Below are positions 29,571 to 40,300 of a stretch of DNA of 64,000 nt, one piece after another; within the stretch, counting starts at the first letter, position 1; every line of letters starts with the position of its first letter. This DNA is from Andalucia godoyi (Eukaryota; Discoba; Jakobea; Jakobida; Andaluciidae). A program made the translations under genes and the position numbers. Where the stretch lies: the NCBI GenBank assembly GCA_009859145.1, contig VRVR01000006.1:124001-188000 (forward strand), in the 5' to 3' direction. The notes under the pieces were generated by a model that saw only the letters and a list, made by a program, of their open reading frames with translations, did no database searches and was not told the DNA's origin.

Positions 29571-29906
29571 AGAATATAAAGCCAAACTCATTCCGGAATC
29601 CATAAATGCAACAATACGGCTCTCAAAAGCACCAATCTTGATGATGATGAAGAAGAAGACAGAGTCAAGACACGACATATCCAAAACAGAAAAAAACCTC
29701 CGACTCATCAACATTTTACATTGCATGCTCATGCACTGCTAGCACCACCAAACGCGACATTTGGATTCCAAAAGTACTGCGACCGAAAAGAGTGTGAACC
29801 ACAGAGTGATATTGCTGCAGCGAGAGGGCGTGGGAGCGTGGGAGCGTGTGAGGTGCGAAAGTGTGAGCAGTTGGATTTTTTGGCAGTCAAAGCAGTAGAA
29901 CAAAGA

Positions 29907-30791
29907 ATGAATCGACTAAGCAAATCAGAAATTGACTACATTGTATGCGGTGCAGAAGACAATGTGCGGTCCGATGGTCGAGGGTGCCTGGACTTCCGGC
30001 CGATCACGGTGGAAACAGGAATTTCGCCACAGACATCGGGCTCTGCGCGCGTTCGGATTGCACAGACGGATGTTGTCGTTGGGGTGAAGCTTGATATCGA
30101 TACGGTCCTGGACACGAAGCCCAATGAAGGGCGAATAGCAGTCCGAGTCGATGTTTCGCCGTCGTTGACTGGTATTTACAATGCGTATGGAGGCAGGCGA
30201 AATGCGTCCGAGGAGTTGTCAGTTGAGATGTCGCGCATCCTTGAACGGTTCTTGTCAGTTCCAGATGCAATGGATCTGAAATCTCTGATTATTGTTCCTG
30301 GAAAGCAATGCTGGATTGTCCATGTGGACGTCCTGGTTTTGCAGGTCGGAGGAAGTCTGGTTGATGCGGTCGTTATGGCTGCAAAGGCTGCGTTGTCGTG
30401 TACAAGGATTCCAGCAGTGTCGGTCACGACCCGAGGCTCTGGCGAGTGCGAGATCGACATCTCCAGCGATGTGTCCAAGTACACAAACTTGGATGCCTCC
30501 AATGTGCCGATCTGCGTTACGCTGTCCAAACTGGGGTCTGTCTCGATTGTAGATGCAACGGTTGACGAAGAAGTGTGTGTGTCTGCAAAAGTGCATGTGG
30601 CCGTTTCGCCTTCTGGCCAAGTGTGCGCTTTGCAAAAAGCCGGGTCTGGCGGTATGCAACCCGAGCTATTCGAGAAGATGGTACACGATGCAAAAAACAT
30701 TGGAGTGCGTTTGACTGGCTTGCTGCATAAGACGCTCGCCCTCGATGCAGCGGTTCCGGCTTCACAGAAAGCCGGCTTCTTGCTTGGGTGA
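29907..30791 (+). CDS. EXOSC7: Exosome ring subunit RRP42/EXOSC7
   Basis: Non-catalytic RNase PH-fold subunit of the six-membered exosome ring, for nuclear and cytoplasmic RNA 3'-5' decay. 294 aa from the ATG at MNRLSKSEIDYIV; the frame is open 62 codons further but that part is not family-like. RNase PH signatures: SDGRGCLDFRPI, GSARVRIAQTDVVVGVK, and the central YNAYGGRRNASEE segment. The second half carries VHVDVLVLQVGGSLVDAVVMAAKAAL, a nearly universal element of RRP42, and a C-terminal helix. Co-oriented with the Ser-rich gene upstream (336 bp gap without recognised features). Confidence 0.92.
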   Translation: MNRLSKSEIDYIVCGAEDNVRSDGRGCLDFRPITVETGISPQTSGSARVRIAQTDVVVGVKLDIDTVLDTKPNEGRIAVRVDVSPSLTGIYNAYGGRRNASEELSVEMSRILERFLSVPDAMDLKSLIIVPGKQCWIVHVDVLVLQVGGSLVDAVVMAAKAALSCTRIPAVSVTTRGSGECEIDISSDVSKYTNLDASNVPICVTLSKLGSVSIVDATVDEEVCVSAKVHVAVSPSGQVCALQKAGSGGMQPELFEKMVHDAKNIGVRLTGLLHKTLALDAAVPASQKAGFLLG

Positions 30792-31023
30792 CAGGCGGCA
30801 AGCCGGTTTATCTGGATGTCCTGAATTATAGTTTTGTAGGTGACTCGACAGAAAAGTAGCAAGCTGCCTCTTTTTCTAGTGCTGTATACCAACAAGAAAA
30901 CGATGAAGGGAGAAAAAAAGAAGAAGAACAGAGGAATAAATAATACTGTACATGTGGAAGTTAAACTACAAGGGAGAATGGGAGAGAATAATAACACTAA
31001 TAATGAAATCGTCACCAAACGCA

Positions 31024-34000
31024 TTAGCCACGAATCAACGAACCTGCAAGTGTACTGGCGTCATCCACCTCTGCATTGGACTCCAGGATCGCAGGGAGTT
31101 TCTGAGGCGAAACACCAATCCAATAATCGACCTCTTCGGGAGAATGACCCAGTAGCGCCTTACGCCGCTCTTCACGGTCCATCTCAAACACTTCACAAAG
31201 CACGCCATCGGGACCCCTGACAAAATGGCGAAACAGCTCCCGATGACCTCCAAATGCCCAGGTAAAAATGACAATGTGCGCTGCACGAAGCGTCCGCAGG
31301 ACACGAGAATCAGAGACTGAACGCACACTGTCCTTGCGGCTGCGAGAGGAAAATGCTCCACGAGACTGCCAGTAAATAGGAGGCGAAGGCGGGGCGCACC
31401 GAGTAAACCTGTACGTCTTCAAATCATCCATCATCGCTTCGCGCTGCCCTTCGTCCATCTCAAAGAAAAGTGCTTCCGCTAACACGGACTCGTGATCGAT
31501 CTGAAATAATATGTTATCCGCTGTCATTTCCGGTCTGGATGACACGTTTGAAGTTGTTTCCTCATCTACGTTTTGTTGCTGCTCATACTCGCCAACGACC
31601 CTTCGCTGCTTCCGACGCTTTCGCGTAAGAGTCTTCCAAATTGTCTTGCATCGTTCCATAAAACGACGGAACGGTGTTTCCAGTGCGAGCTGTCGATCGG
31701 CATGGTCGTTCAAATGCCTCCTTCTTGCATTCTCAACCTCGGTCGCAGACAGCCAGTGTGCCGGGCGACGGATCTTTCTGTCCGGATACAACACAGGTCG
31801 TGAGAAGTAGGATATTAATATCTTTCGGTAATCGTCCTGAGAAAGAGAATTGTGGTACTCGGCCCGTGTGAAAGACGGGAACGTCCTACGCGCGTACGTC
31901 TTGATCTCCTGCGATATCTGCAGATGCCGGACATCCGGTAATCGAACCCGCGAGAAATAGCCCTTCGGCCAATCGAGAGTCAAGACGTCGTGAAGCCGCT
32001 CCAGGAAGGGGTGCGGCGCGAATTCCTCATAGATGCGGACAGCCGTCTTTCGAAGAGCACCAGACTGACCACGCCAATGCTTTGCTTTCCGCAAAATATT
32101 GGAAAACATGTTCATCGAAATTTCCATGTCATGCGGAACAAAAAACTTATCTTCCTCTCCATGAATACGATAGTACACGTCCATCATGCGACCATTCATG
32201 TGCAAACGGAGGGAATAGTGGTAAAGCAGGAAGCACGTCGCAAACATCATCTGTGAATACAAAAATGCAGTCAGGAAGGAACCAACCATTCCGTTTGCTT
32301 CCACTTGGTTGTAATACCGATACAGCCGGAACGATTCACCGTAATCGTATTCCTGCGCAGCATTATCCACGATCACAATCAATACCGGATCGAAAAAAAC
32401 GGAAATACCAAACGCGAACAACAAGCGGGAACCGATGTCTGGAAACGAGCCTAACAGAAACTGGCAAAACCACGATAAAAACATAAATACACAGAACAGC
32501 ACCATGTTGAACAGGGTCCCAGAGCACAGAGACCCAACCTCGAAGCCTGGAGTGAAAAATTCTCCTCGATATTCAAAAATCACAGTGTACGGAGTCCAAA
32601 TGGTGGTCTCCACAGGAGTACGAAACGCTTGCAAATAGAGCCATGTTCCGAAGTAGTGGGGAAACAAACGGATCCAGAGCATCAAAAGCAGCAAGAACAC
32701 CATTCCCCAAAACTCCAAAGATCGCGGATTATCAAGTCCAAGATCCGACACGATAGCACGACGGATGTACTGAAACTTCTCCGATGCAATCGTGCTCTTA
32801 TTCCAAGCGCGTTCCAATGGGGCCACAGACATTTTGTACATGTCCAGTGTGACCTTCGGAACGAACCGCTTCAAACCGGTAGTGGAGGATCCCTGTGAGA
32901 TGGCAGATGTTGCCGGAAGAGCTCCTCGTGCGGACAACGTTCCGGATTCGGGTGGAAAAGCGGCGCGAACAGCATCCTCTCCAAAAACCAGTTCTTCAGG
33001 CCGGAATGATTGGCCGCCGCCTGCGGTGCCCATGCTCTTTGCAGAATCGTCTCTTCCCAAAAACGGCGGAGCGACGACAACCGGAGATCGCTTTGGAGTA
33101 CGTGCCAGCCCCATTCCTGCTCCGCTGTCATACACAGGAGCGTCCTGCACATCGCTTCGGCGGAAAGCAGCAGAAGAAAAGATGGGGGATCGAGAAGCGG
33201 TTCTTGGATCTCGCCTCTTATGCGCAGGAGTATCCGAGTCATCAGCATCGTCTTCCGTATCGCTACCGCCCTCGTCCTCAACCTCATCATCTTCATTCTC
33301 AACGTCTTGGACACTTCCAAAAGAAGTGGAGATTGGAGCCGGGCGCTGATTCCTATTGCCAAGCGAACCCTTGCGCTTGCTCGGGGACTTCATCTCACCG
33401 GACTGCGACGCCAAGCGACCGCCAAATGGACTGGAGGCCCTTTTTTTACTACCGTTGGCCACGCCTGACGGTTGCCTTCGATGGAGCGATGAAGGAGAGA
33501 TATTCGATGACGAAAAGTCCAACGCAGGAATGGTGGTTTTGGAGCGAGAGGGCGTGTCTCCAGAGAGCCCTTGCTGCACCAATTCCTCTTGACGGTTGAA
33601 CAGCAGCGGGTGTGCTACATCTTGGTCTACCGGAAGACGGCCAAGATTTTGTTCCTTGCTGAACTTTGACATGCTTTGTTCTCGCGACATTTGTGCCTTG
33701 CTTTGCTCTCGCACGAGCTTGGATCGACTCTGCTCTCTTGCTAACTTCATGTTTGTTGTGCGCTGCGCACGATCCTCCAGACCACCAGCACGAGCCATTT
33801 CCTCTGCAATAATCAACTGGGTTTGGGCAAAGCCAAGGGAGTTACTGGAACTGGCTAGCGCACGCTTTCGAACACGCGTTCTTGGCGTTGCAGCGTCTCC
33901 GGGAGAGCGTGGTGTTCCGACGGAGCCGGGGGTCCTCGGAGTGTGGGGCGCTGACGTGTCGGCAGGCAGCCCAGCGGACACTCCTGTACTCGGGGATTCC

Positions 34001-36789
34001 ATATCAGAGCTGAGTTCCGGGCCACCCGGTGTGATGAGTGGTTTGCCTTCCTCCTGGATTGTGACCCTCTGCGGCTTCGCGCTTTTTGGACGAGCAACAG
34101 GAGCTGCCTTTGTGTTCACATCGTCGTCAGTGAGAATTCGAAGGCTCGACACCGTAGCGCCTCTTCCTAATGTGGCTCGATTGTGAGTGGATGCCGATGG
34201 TTTTGCTGTAATGGATGTACGACGGTGGCGAGCACTTCCCGAGGCTGCACCAGGCAGAAGTGCCGCGCCTTCTTGCGCATGCTCCGTTTCCGAAGAGGAA
34301 GATTCAGTTGAAGGAGAAGCATCCGCAGACGCAGGTTGCAGATTATCTGCTTCGAGTTGAGGCTGCAGCAAGGCGGCCGTGTCTGCAGGCTCTTCCATCA
34401 CTTCATCCTGCGGAGCAAAATCACCGCGTGGCTGGACCGACGGAGCACCGGATGGTGACAGAATCGTCACGCGTCGCGATTTAGGCTTGGTGGTGTCGCT
34501 GGCTTCATCTGCCGCAACGGTAGCATCGACAGCCCCAGATTGCAAGGAAGACACACCCGATGCTAACTGGAGCTCCTTCTTGCGCCTCCATTTCGCAAAA
34601 AATCCCGAATTTCGCAGATTCTGCTCCTTCAAGGTGAATACCGTTGCGGCATCTTCCGATTCTCGAATGGCCCTTTCCAGATCTTCATCATCCGATGGCA
34701 CATATTCCGGATCCTCTTTGGGAGTCTTGTACACACCATCATCTTCTGCTACCAGCTTCATGTCACGAACGTAATCTGGACGGAACAGCAGTTCCACTTC
34801 ATACTCGTTCTGACCTGGCAAGTACTTGTTCAGTCGGTACGCTTCAAAATACAGATTGCCAATCCACATATCCACATTGTCTCGGTAGATTTTTTCAAGT
34901 CGAGCAAATTGCTGAATGGATGGATCGTACTCGCCTAGAATCATTGGAAGTTTGAAGCGGCCCTCTATGACATGGAAGCGGCCGTTGATAGCGGGAAATG
35001 CACCCCAGGCGACCACCCGATCCTTGGGACGTCTCCGACCAGAACGAAGAAGGAACAACTCGAAAACAAGCACCGTTTGTGGCTGAATATCTGCATCGGA
35101 CGGTGTCACAAGAAAAACAGACTCGTGAAACTGCATATTGACATCGAAGAATCGACCGCCATGCCAAACAGAATTCGACGCCCCATTCCAGCGAAAGAAC
35201 CCCTTTCTGCCACTTCGAAGGCGGCTCGCTGCTGCTCGATGCCCTTCATTCTCCGAGTCGTCACCATCCCCAGTTTCCAAATCCCCATGGCGATCCGCCT
35301 CTTCATCGGACGACTGGACAAGATCTCCGGACGTTGCATCCAGCTTTGAATACCGAAGAGGTACTCCTCCCAGACGAGTGTACAGCGACACCAACATGAC
35401 GTATTTCCCTCGCGGCAACTTGTCTTTCACAGCTCGCAAAGTGACGAGGCGGATCTGAATGGGCTGCGGAGTGTGCATGGAATCAACTTTCCAAACGCGA
35501 TTTTCCGTGCCATCGATTTTCGTATCTTCCTCGGCATTCACATGTCCGTAGTCTGTCTGTAGTACGGCGTCACTGGAAGAAACGAAATTCGTGAGCTCGT
35601 CTTCCAGTCTTTGAAACTCCTTTTGCAATGTCTCTCGACGGGTCATTTCACGCTCGTCAAAATCCACATCCTTTTTCACGCTGGAAGCCACGATGGATTC
35701 TCTGTGACTCCAAGCAGCTTCTTTAGCATCCTGTTCTCGAGCACCCCGCTCGCTTCGACGAAGAGAATCTGCTTCGGCAAGTGCGGCCTCGTTGAAAATA
35801 CGAAGTTCCTCGAGCATAACATCCTGTTCATCAACGACATCCGGCTCCAAGACACCAACGGCAACGACGTCCTTTTGAGCATCTCCGTCATCTTGTTCAA
35901 ACCAACTCAGATACTTTTCTGTGTTGAGGTTCTCAATACGAGAGTAGGACTTTCGATATTCATGCTCGCGTTCTTGTGCGATCTTTCGTTTTCGCAGCAA
36001 GGGTGCATCTATATCCACCTCTCCAACCTCGTCAACGTGCGCATGCGCAGCCTGCTGGTTGTCTGCATTACTGTCTTGCTGCATTGCAGCAGCAACCGAA
36101 GCGATCTCGCCTGGCTGGAAAAAATGGCTCTCATAGTCTGCTCCTCCGGTTACGTCGCTGGTATTTTCTCGAATCTCGCGCCCTGCAGCGCTCTGATCTT
36201 CAAAACGTCGGTCATCTATCTGCTGAGCTTCGGCCTGCCCTTCCGCAGAACGAACAGATTTCTCGGCATCCTGGTCCTGATAAATAATCGCAACTTCCTC
36301 ATCGTCTTTTGAGAACCGGTGGGACTGTGGCGCCGCATCCAAGAATGAAGAGTCTCTGGGAACAGAGTCGCTGGAAGATGCTGCAGAGCGAGGTCTCCCA
36401 TCCGCTGCAATTGAAGCAAATGCGGGACCTGGAGAAGCGCTGGACGAAGGAGGCATGGTCAGAGGAGGAGAGTTGACCGGTCTGGAAGCTGATTGTCTTC
36501 TGCTTGAATGTGCATTTTCCACAATGACGACATCTTCGCTAAATGGTTCCGGAGTTGATTCTCGGAGAAATCGGCTGACGTTCGCAGAAGAAGATGACCT
36601 GCGTGAAGAACTTCGAGAAGATGCCGAGGAAGAAGACGTATTACTGGCATTCGACGGAATGACAAAAGGAGTAAACGGCGAAGGCTCCGGAACAGAACCG
36701 TCCTGATTCAAATGAGAGGAATCTGGGACATCCACCGCTGACGTCCCAGGACGGCTCACCCTATCACCATCCCCGCCCTGTTCAGACAT
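31024..36789 (-). CDS. Large C2-like, multi-TM protein, paralogue A
   Basis: 1921 aa in one exon; family not recognised. Residues 1-400 are disordered and Ser/acidic. A beta-rich C2-like domain (about 443-650) starts IQIRLVTLRAVKDK and ends NLYFEAYRL. A Ser/Pro/Lys-rich disordered middle follows (about 690-1330) with four clustered REQSxSK-type repeats near 1015-1045. Four predicted membrane segments lie at about 1357-1540, starting LEFWGMVFLLLLMLW. A cytosolic tail carries FVPHDMEISMN and a charged region, ending with a domain (about 1800-1900) that includes HIVIFTWAFGGHRELFRHFVRG. It is paralogous to the divergent neighbour at 37399-40986 in the C2-like, membrane and tail domains. Function unknown. 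Confidence 0.85.
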   Translation of the reverse strand: MSEQGGDGDRVSRPGTSAVDVPDSSHLNQDGSVPEPSPFTPFVIPSNASNTSSSSASSRSSSRRSSSSANVSRFLRESTPEPFSEDVVIVENAHSSRRQSASRPVNSPPLTMPPSSSASPGPAFASIAADGRPRSAASSSDSVPRDSSFLDAAPQSHRFSKDDEEVAIIYQDQDAEKSVRSAEGQAEAQQIDDRRFEDQSAAGREIRENTSDVTGGADYESHFFQPGEIASVAAAMQQDSNADNQQAAHAHVDEVGEVDIDAPLLRKRKIAQEREHEYRKSYSRIENLNTEKYLSWFEQDDGDAQKDVVAVGVLEPDVVDEQDVMLEELRIFNEAALAEADSLRRSERGAREQDAKEAAWSHRESIVASSVKKDVDFDEREMTRRETLQKEFQRLEDELTNFVSSSDAVLQTDYGHVNAEEDTKIDGTENRVWKVDSMHTPQPIQIRLVTLRAVKDKLPRGKYVMLVSLYTRLGGVPLRYSKLDATSGDLVQSSDEEADRHGDLETGDGDDSENEGHRAAASRLRSGRKGFFRWNGASNSVWHGGRFFDVNMQFHESVFLVTPSDADIQPQTVLVFELFLLRSGRRRPKDRVVAWGAFPAINGRFHVIEGRFKLPMILGEYDPSIQQFARLEKIYRDNVDMWIGNLYFEAYRLNKYLPGQNEYEVELLFRPDYVRDMKLVAEDDGVYKTPKEDPEYVPSDDEDLERAIRESEDAATVFTLKEQNLRNSGFFAKWRRKKELQLASGVSSLQSGAVDATVAADEASDTTKPKSRRVTILSPSGAPSVQPRGDFAPQDEVMEEPADTAALLQPQLEADNLQPASADASPSTESSSSETEHAQEGAALLPGAASGSARHRRTSITAKPSASTHNRATLGRGATVSSLRILTDDDVNTKAAPVARPKSAKPQRVTIQEEGKPLITPGGPELSSDMESPSTGVSAGLPADTSAPHTPRTPGSVGTPRSPGDAATPRTRVRKRALASSSNSLGFAQTQLIIAEEMARAGGLEDRAQRTTNMKLAREQSRSKLVREQSKAQMSREQSMSKFSKEQNLGRLPVDQDVAHPLLFNRQEELVQQGLSGDTPSRSKTTIPALDFSSSNISPSSLHRRQPSGVANGSKKRASSPFGGRLASQSGEMKSPSKRKGSLGNRNQRPAPISTSFGSVQDVENEDDEVEDEGGSDTEDDADDSDTPAHKRRDPRTASRSPIFSSAAFRRSDVQDAPVYDSGAGMGLARTPKRSPVVVAPPFLGRDDSAKSMGTAGGGQSFRPEELVFGEDAVRAAFPPESGTLSARGALPATSAISQGSSTTGLKRFVPKVTLDMYKMSVAPLERAWNKSTIASEKFQYIRRAIVSDLGLDNPRSLEFWGMVFLLLLMLWIRLFPHYFGTWLYLQAFRTPVETTIWTPYTVIFEYRGEFFTPGFEVGSLCSGTLFNMVLFCVFMFLSWFCQFLLGSFPDIGSRLLFAFGISVFFDPVLIVIVDNAAQEYDYGESFRLYRYYNQVEANGMVGSFLTAFLYSQMMFATCFLLYHYSLRLHMNGRMMDVYYRIHGEEDKFFVPHDMEISMNMFSNILRKAKHWRGQSGALRKTAVRIYEEFAPHPFLERLHDVLTLDWPKGYFSRVRLPDVRHLQISQEIKTYARRTFPSFTRAEYHNSLSQDDYRKILISYFSRPVLYPDRKIRRPAHWLSATEVENARRRHLNDHADRQLALETPFRRFMERCKTIWKTLTRKRRKQRRVVGEYEQQQNVDEETTSNVSSRPEMTADNILFQIDHESVLAEALFFEMDEGQREAMMDDLKTYRFTRCAPPSPPIYWQSRGAFSSRSRKDSVRSVSDSRVLRTLRAAHIVIFTWAFGGHRELFRHFVRGPDGVLCEVFEMDREERRKALLGHSPEEVDYWIGVSPQKLPAILESNAEVDDASTLAGSLIRG

Positions 36790-37398
36790 TGCAGGTCAAC
36801 AACAACACGAAAGAAAAGCAGTGTATGCCCTCCGCCCATACAACTCTGACAAACCGGGGATAACAAGCCGCGATAAACAGAGTGAATACGTGCCAGTGGA
36901 AAGCTGTGCTTTTAAACAAAACTCGAATGAAGAACAAACCAATAATATTAATTTATAAAATAATACGTAACCAAACAAACACTGTGTGTGTGCGCGTGTG
37001 TGTGCGGCTGAATGAATCGGGAAACGGAATCAATCCGTCGCCGCTGTCCATGTGATTGGAGAAAAGGGAATATCGAAGATAATTGACACTTGTGACATGT
37101 CCAAGGAAAAATCGGGAAATACAAAACCCCAATTGATTCTGCTCCGACAGCATTTCATTTAGTCGAATCATTTCATGCTGGAGAAAGGAACGCAACGACC
37201 ATGCTTTCGTTTCATTCATTCTCTTGTCTCTCTCTTTCTTTCCTCTTTTGTTCCATGCACGTCGTTTGTGAGTCGTACCTGTACTGGATCGTATGATTGG
37301 TATTTTACAAGATCGCATATTCTTGCTAAACAGTGGATAAGGTATAACAGGGGTACGATACGACAGAAACAGGATAGGACTGGATAGGATTAGATAGA

Positions 37399-40300
37399 AT
37401 GGAGAAGCAGTCTTCTTCGAGACCAAGTTCCCGGTCTTCTCGGCCTTCATCCTCTCAGTCGTCCTCTCGAAGGCCGCAATCAGCGCAAAGGCCTCGAAAT
37501 ACAGAGGATGCAGAACCGCTGACAGAATCCAGCCAATCGGCGCCACCGCTTCCTTCTAACACGCAAGAAAATGCGGATGCGTTGGGACTTGCACATGATG
37601 GGGCCTCAGCCGCAGATCTGCTCTCGTCGAGTGTGAGCGCTGCGAACGAAGGTCCTGAACAACCGTCCTATCAGCAGTCATTGTTTGTCGACCGTGGAAA
37701 TGTCGATGGCTTGATGGCGTTATATGCGGGAAATGTGCATTCGAAGCATGATGATGATGTAGAACAGCAAATGAACAAGGAGGGTGCTGGGTATCGTGAG
37801 CACGGAGAAGAGGAAGATGGTGATCGCCCGGATGCAACGGATAACGAGGAGGAGGCCCCGTTGTTCGAGCATGATGATCCGGAGGATGTCGATGCTTTCA
37901 GTGCACGAGTGAGACACCTTCCAGCTCGCTCTCGCGTCTACTCCACAATCGAATCCATCAAGGATTCGCTTCGACGGAGACATGGAGCGGCGCCGATTGA
38001 TTATCTGTCCGAGTTGGACAAGGACGTTGAAAAATCAGGAATTGTTCTCGGGACCATTCCAGTGGAAGAGCTGGACCGCATTCAAGCGGAAAAGGAAGAA
38101 GAGCTTCGACGCCAGTCTGAGATTGTCGAAGCAAATCATCGAAAGGATCTTAATGACATTGCAGATTTGGAGCTGCTGGCTCTGAAGCGCTTGGAGGAGG
38201 ATGCGAGGAACCGGGAGCGTGCCAAACTGGAGAGGGAGAGGCGGCGGGATCTGCTACATGAGCGTCGAATGAGGAATCTGCGAAAGAGTTTTGCACGAGC
38301 CAAACGACAACTCACAGTGGTGCTGAACCGCCGACAGACCCAAATTCAGTCGACTTATGGTATCCTTCGGAATGCGATGGTGGCGTATGGGACACGGTCA
38401 GGTCAACGTTCGTCAGTGGACTGGTCAAAATACAAGAGGGGAGTTGAGATCAAGATTGAGCTAATTCGCGCCGTGAAGGACAAGGTCCCCGCGGGCCACT
38501 TTGTGCTGTTGACCTCTGTGTATGAACGGTTGGGAGGTGCCTTGCTTCCGTGGAAGGCATCCATGTTTGGCAAGAAGAAGGGCGAAATTTCTTCTGCACA
38601 GAGACTGCTGTCGGCGTGTCCATTGCATGAGCAGTTTAATGATGCCTGTGAGGCCTGCAGAGGCCTTGTGGGATCCACGGTTCCCATTGCTCATGACGGT
38701 CAGTTTTCCAGTGTCGAGATGCGATTCGCTCAATCTCTTTATACTGTCGCACCTTCGAAACGGTTCATGAAGCCATACATGACGTTTGTTTTTGAACTGG
38801 TCTTGCTGAAGGACGAGCACTTCCGCCAATACAACCAGGTGGTTGCCTGGGCCGCATTCCCGCTTTGTGATCCACGATTTGATGTCGTGCAGGGAAAATA
38901 TCGTGTTCCGATGATGCGAGGCGGCATCAACTCAAAAGTGAACAGCTATGCGAAGATCGAAAGCGAACTGACGACGAGCATTGACAACTGGTTTGCAAAT
39001 TTGTACTTTGAGGTGATCCACATGCCCCGCGTTGCCAGAAAGCGAAAGGAGTATGATTATGATCGTGAATTCACAGCGAATCTTTTGGGCTTGTCTGCGA
39101 AAGATCGCGAAGAAGCGGATGCAGATGACGGCGAAGAATCGGCCTCCTCGGCTTCGGAAGGCGAGGATGGTGATGACGGCGATGATGCAGAGTCGTCTTT
39201 GTTGGGTTCGTCCTCTGTCCGTGGCTCTCGCTCAGGGACAGCCTCTTCAAGGAGACAGTCCACCGCGGGCGGGCGTGGGTTTCTTGCCAGTCGCAGGAGG
39301 ACATCCGCTGCTGCATCCGTTGTTTCTACTGCAACGTCCAACACACACAGTTCGGATGGCCAAAAGGGTGTGGAAGAGGAAACAGTGGAGATTCTGCATG
39401 ACGTTGTCCCGGGATTGTCATTTTTGCAACACGGAAACAAGGAGTCGGAGGTCCAGAATTTCTTTGATCCTGAATCCGCTAGTATCAATGTGTACACTCG
39501 AAAAGCCAAACTGCGAAAGCAGCAGGAGACACACGCCCAGAAACTTGAGCGATATCAGTTTGCGATTAACCGCGTTGAAGGATTCCGTGCGTTTCGTGAA
39601 TCTAGTCTGAAGATTATGTACATGGCGAGGGCGGTGGTTGCAGATCTGGGGCTCACCGAGTGGCGTACTATCGAATTCTGGACGACGTGGCTGCTGATTT
39701 TTATGCTGTTTTGGGCGCGTATTTATTCGCATTACTTTGGAGAATGGCTCTTTTTGAATGCTTCTGGTATTTCTGTGTATTCCTATGACTTGTCTGCGGT
39801 TACGGTGTATTTGTCATATGACGTCCTGCAACTCAACGTAGGGTACACGGTGGGTATTCTCTGCTGCGGGTATTTGTTCAATTGTATGCTGTTTGTTCTT
39901 CTCGTTGGAATATCTCTTCTTTCTCAGTCCATAGCGGGGTCCTTTTTTGCATTTGGATCGCAGTTCATTCTTGTCTTTGGCATTGAAGTGTTTCTGGATG
40001 AGATTTTGCTCCTCATAGTGGATGCCGCCATTGGCAATACGAGCCGTGGAGATGCATTCATGTTGTACAGTTACTATTCACAGTCTTCGAATGACAACCT
40101 CGGTCTCCTGGGAGTGTGTTTGACGGTTCTTTTGTTTTTGGCGCTGATGATATTCTCCGGGTTTTTGCTGTACAACTACATCCTTCGCGTGCACAACAAT
40201 GGTCTAATGCACGATGTATACGTTCGGCTTCGAGGAGCTAACCATACCTTCTTTGTGCCCCACGATATGGAGGTGTCGTTGAATGAGCTTCGATGGATCG

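Noticed and set aside
35611..36312. 233-codon plus-strand frame with hydrophobic stretches
   Set aside because: Antisense to paralogue A, which has clear domain homology on the minus strand.
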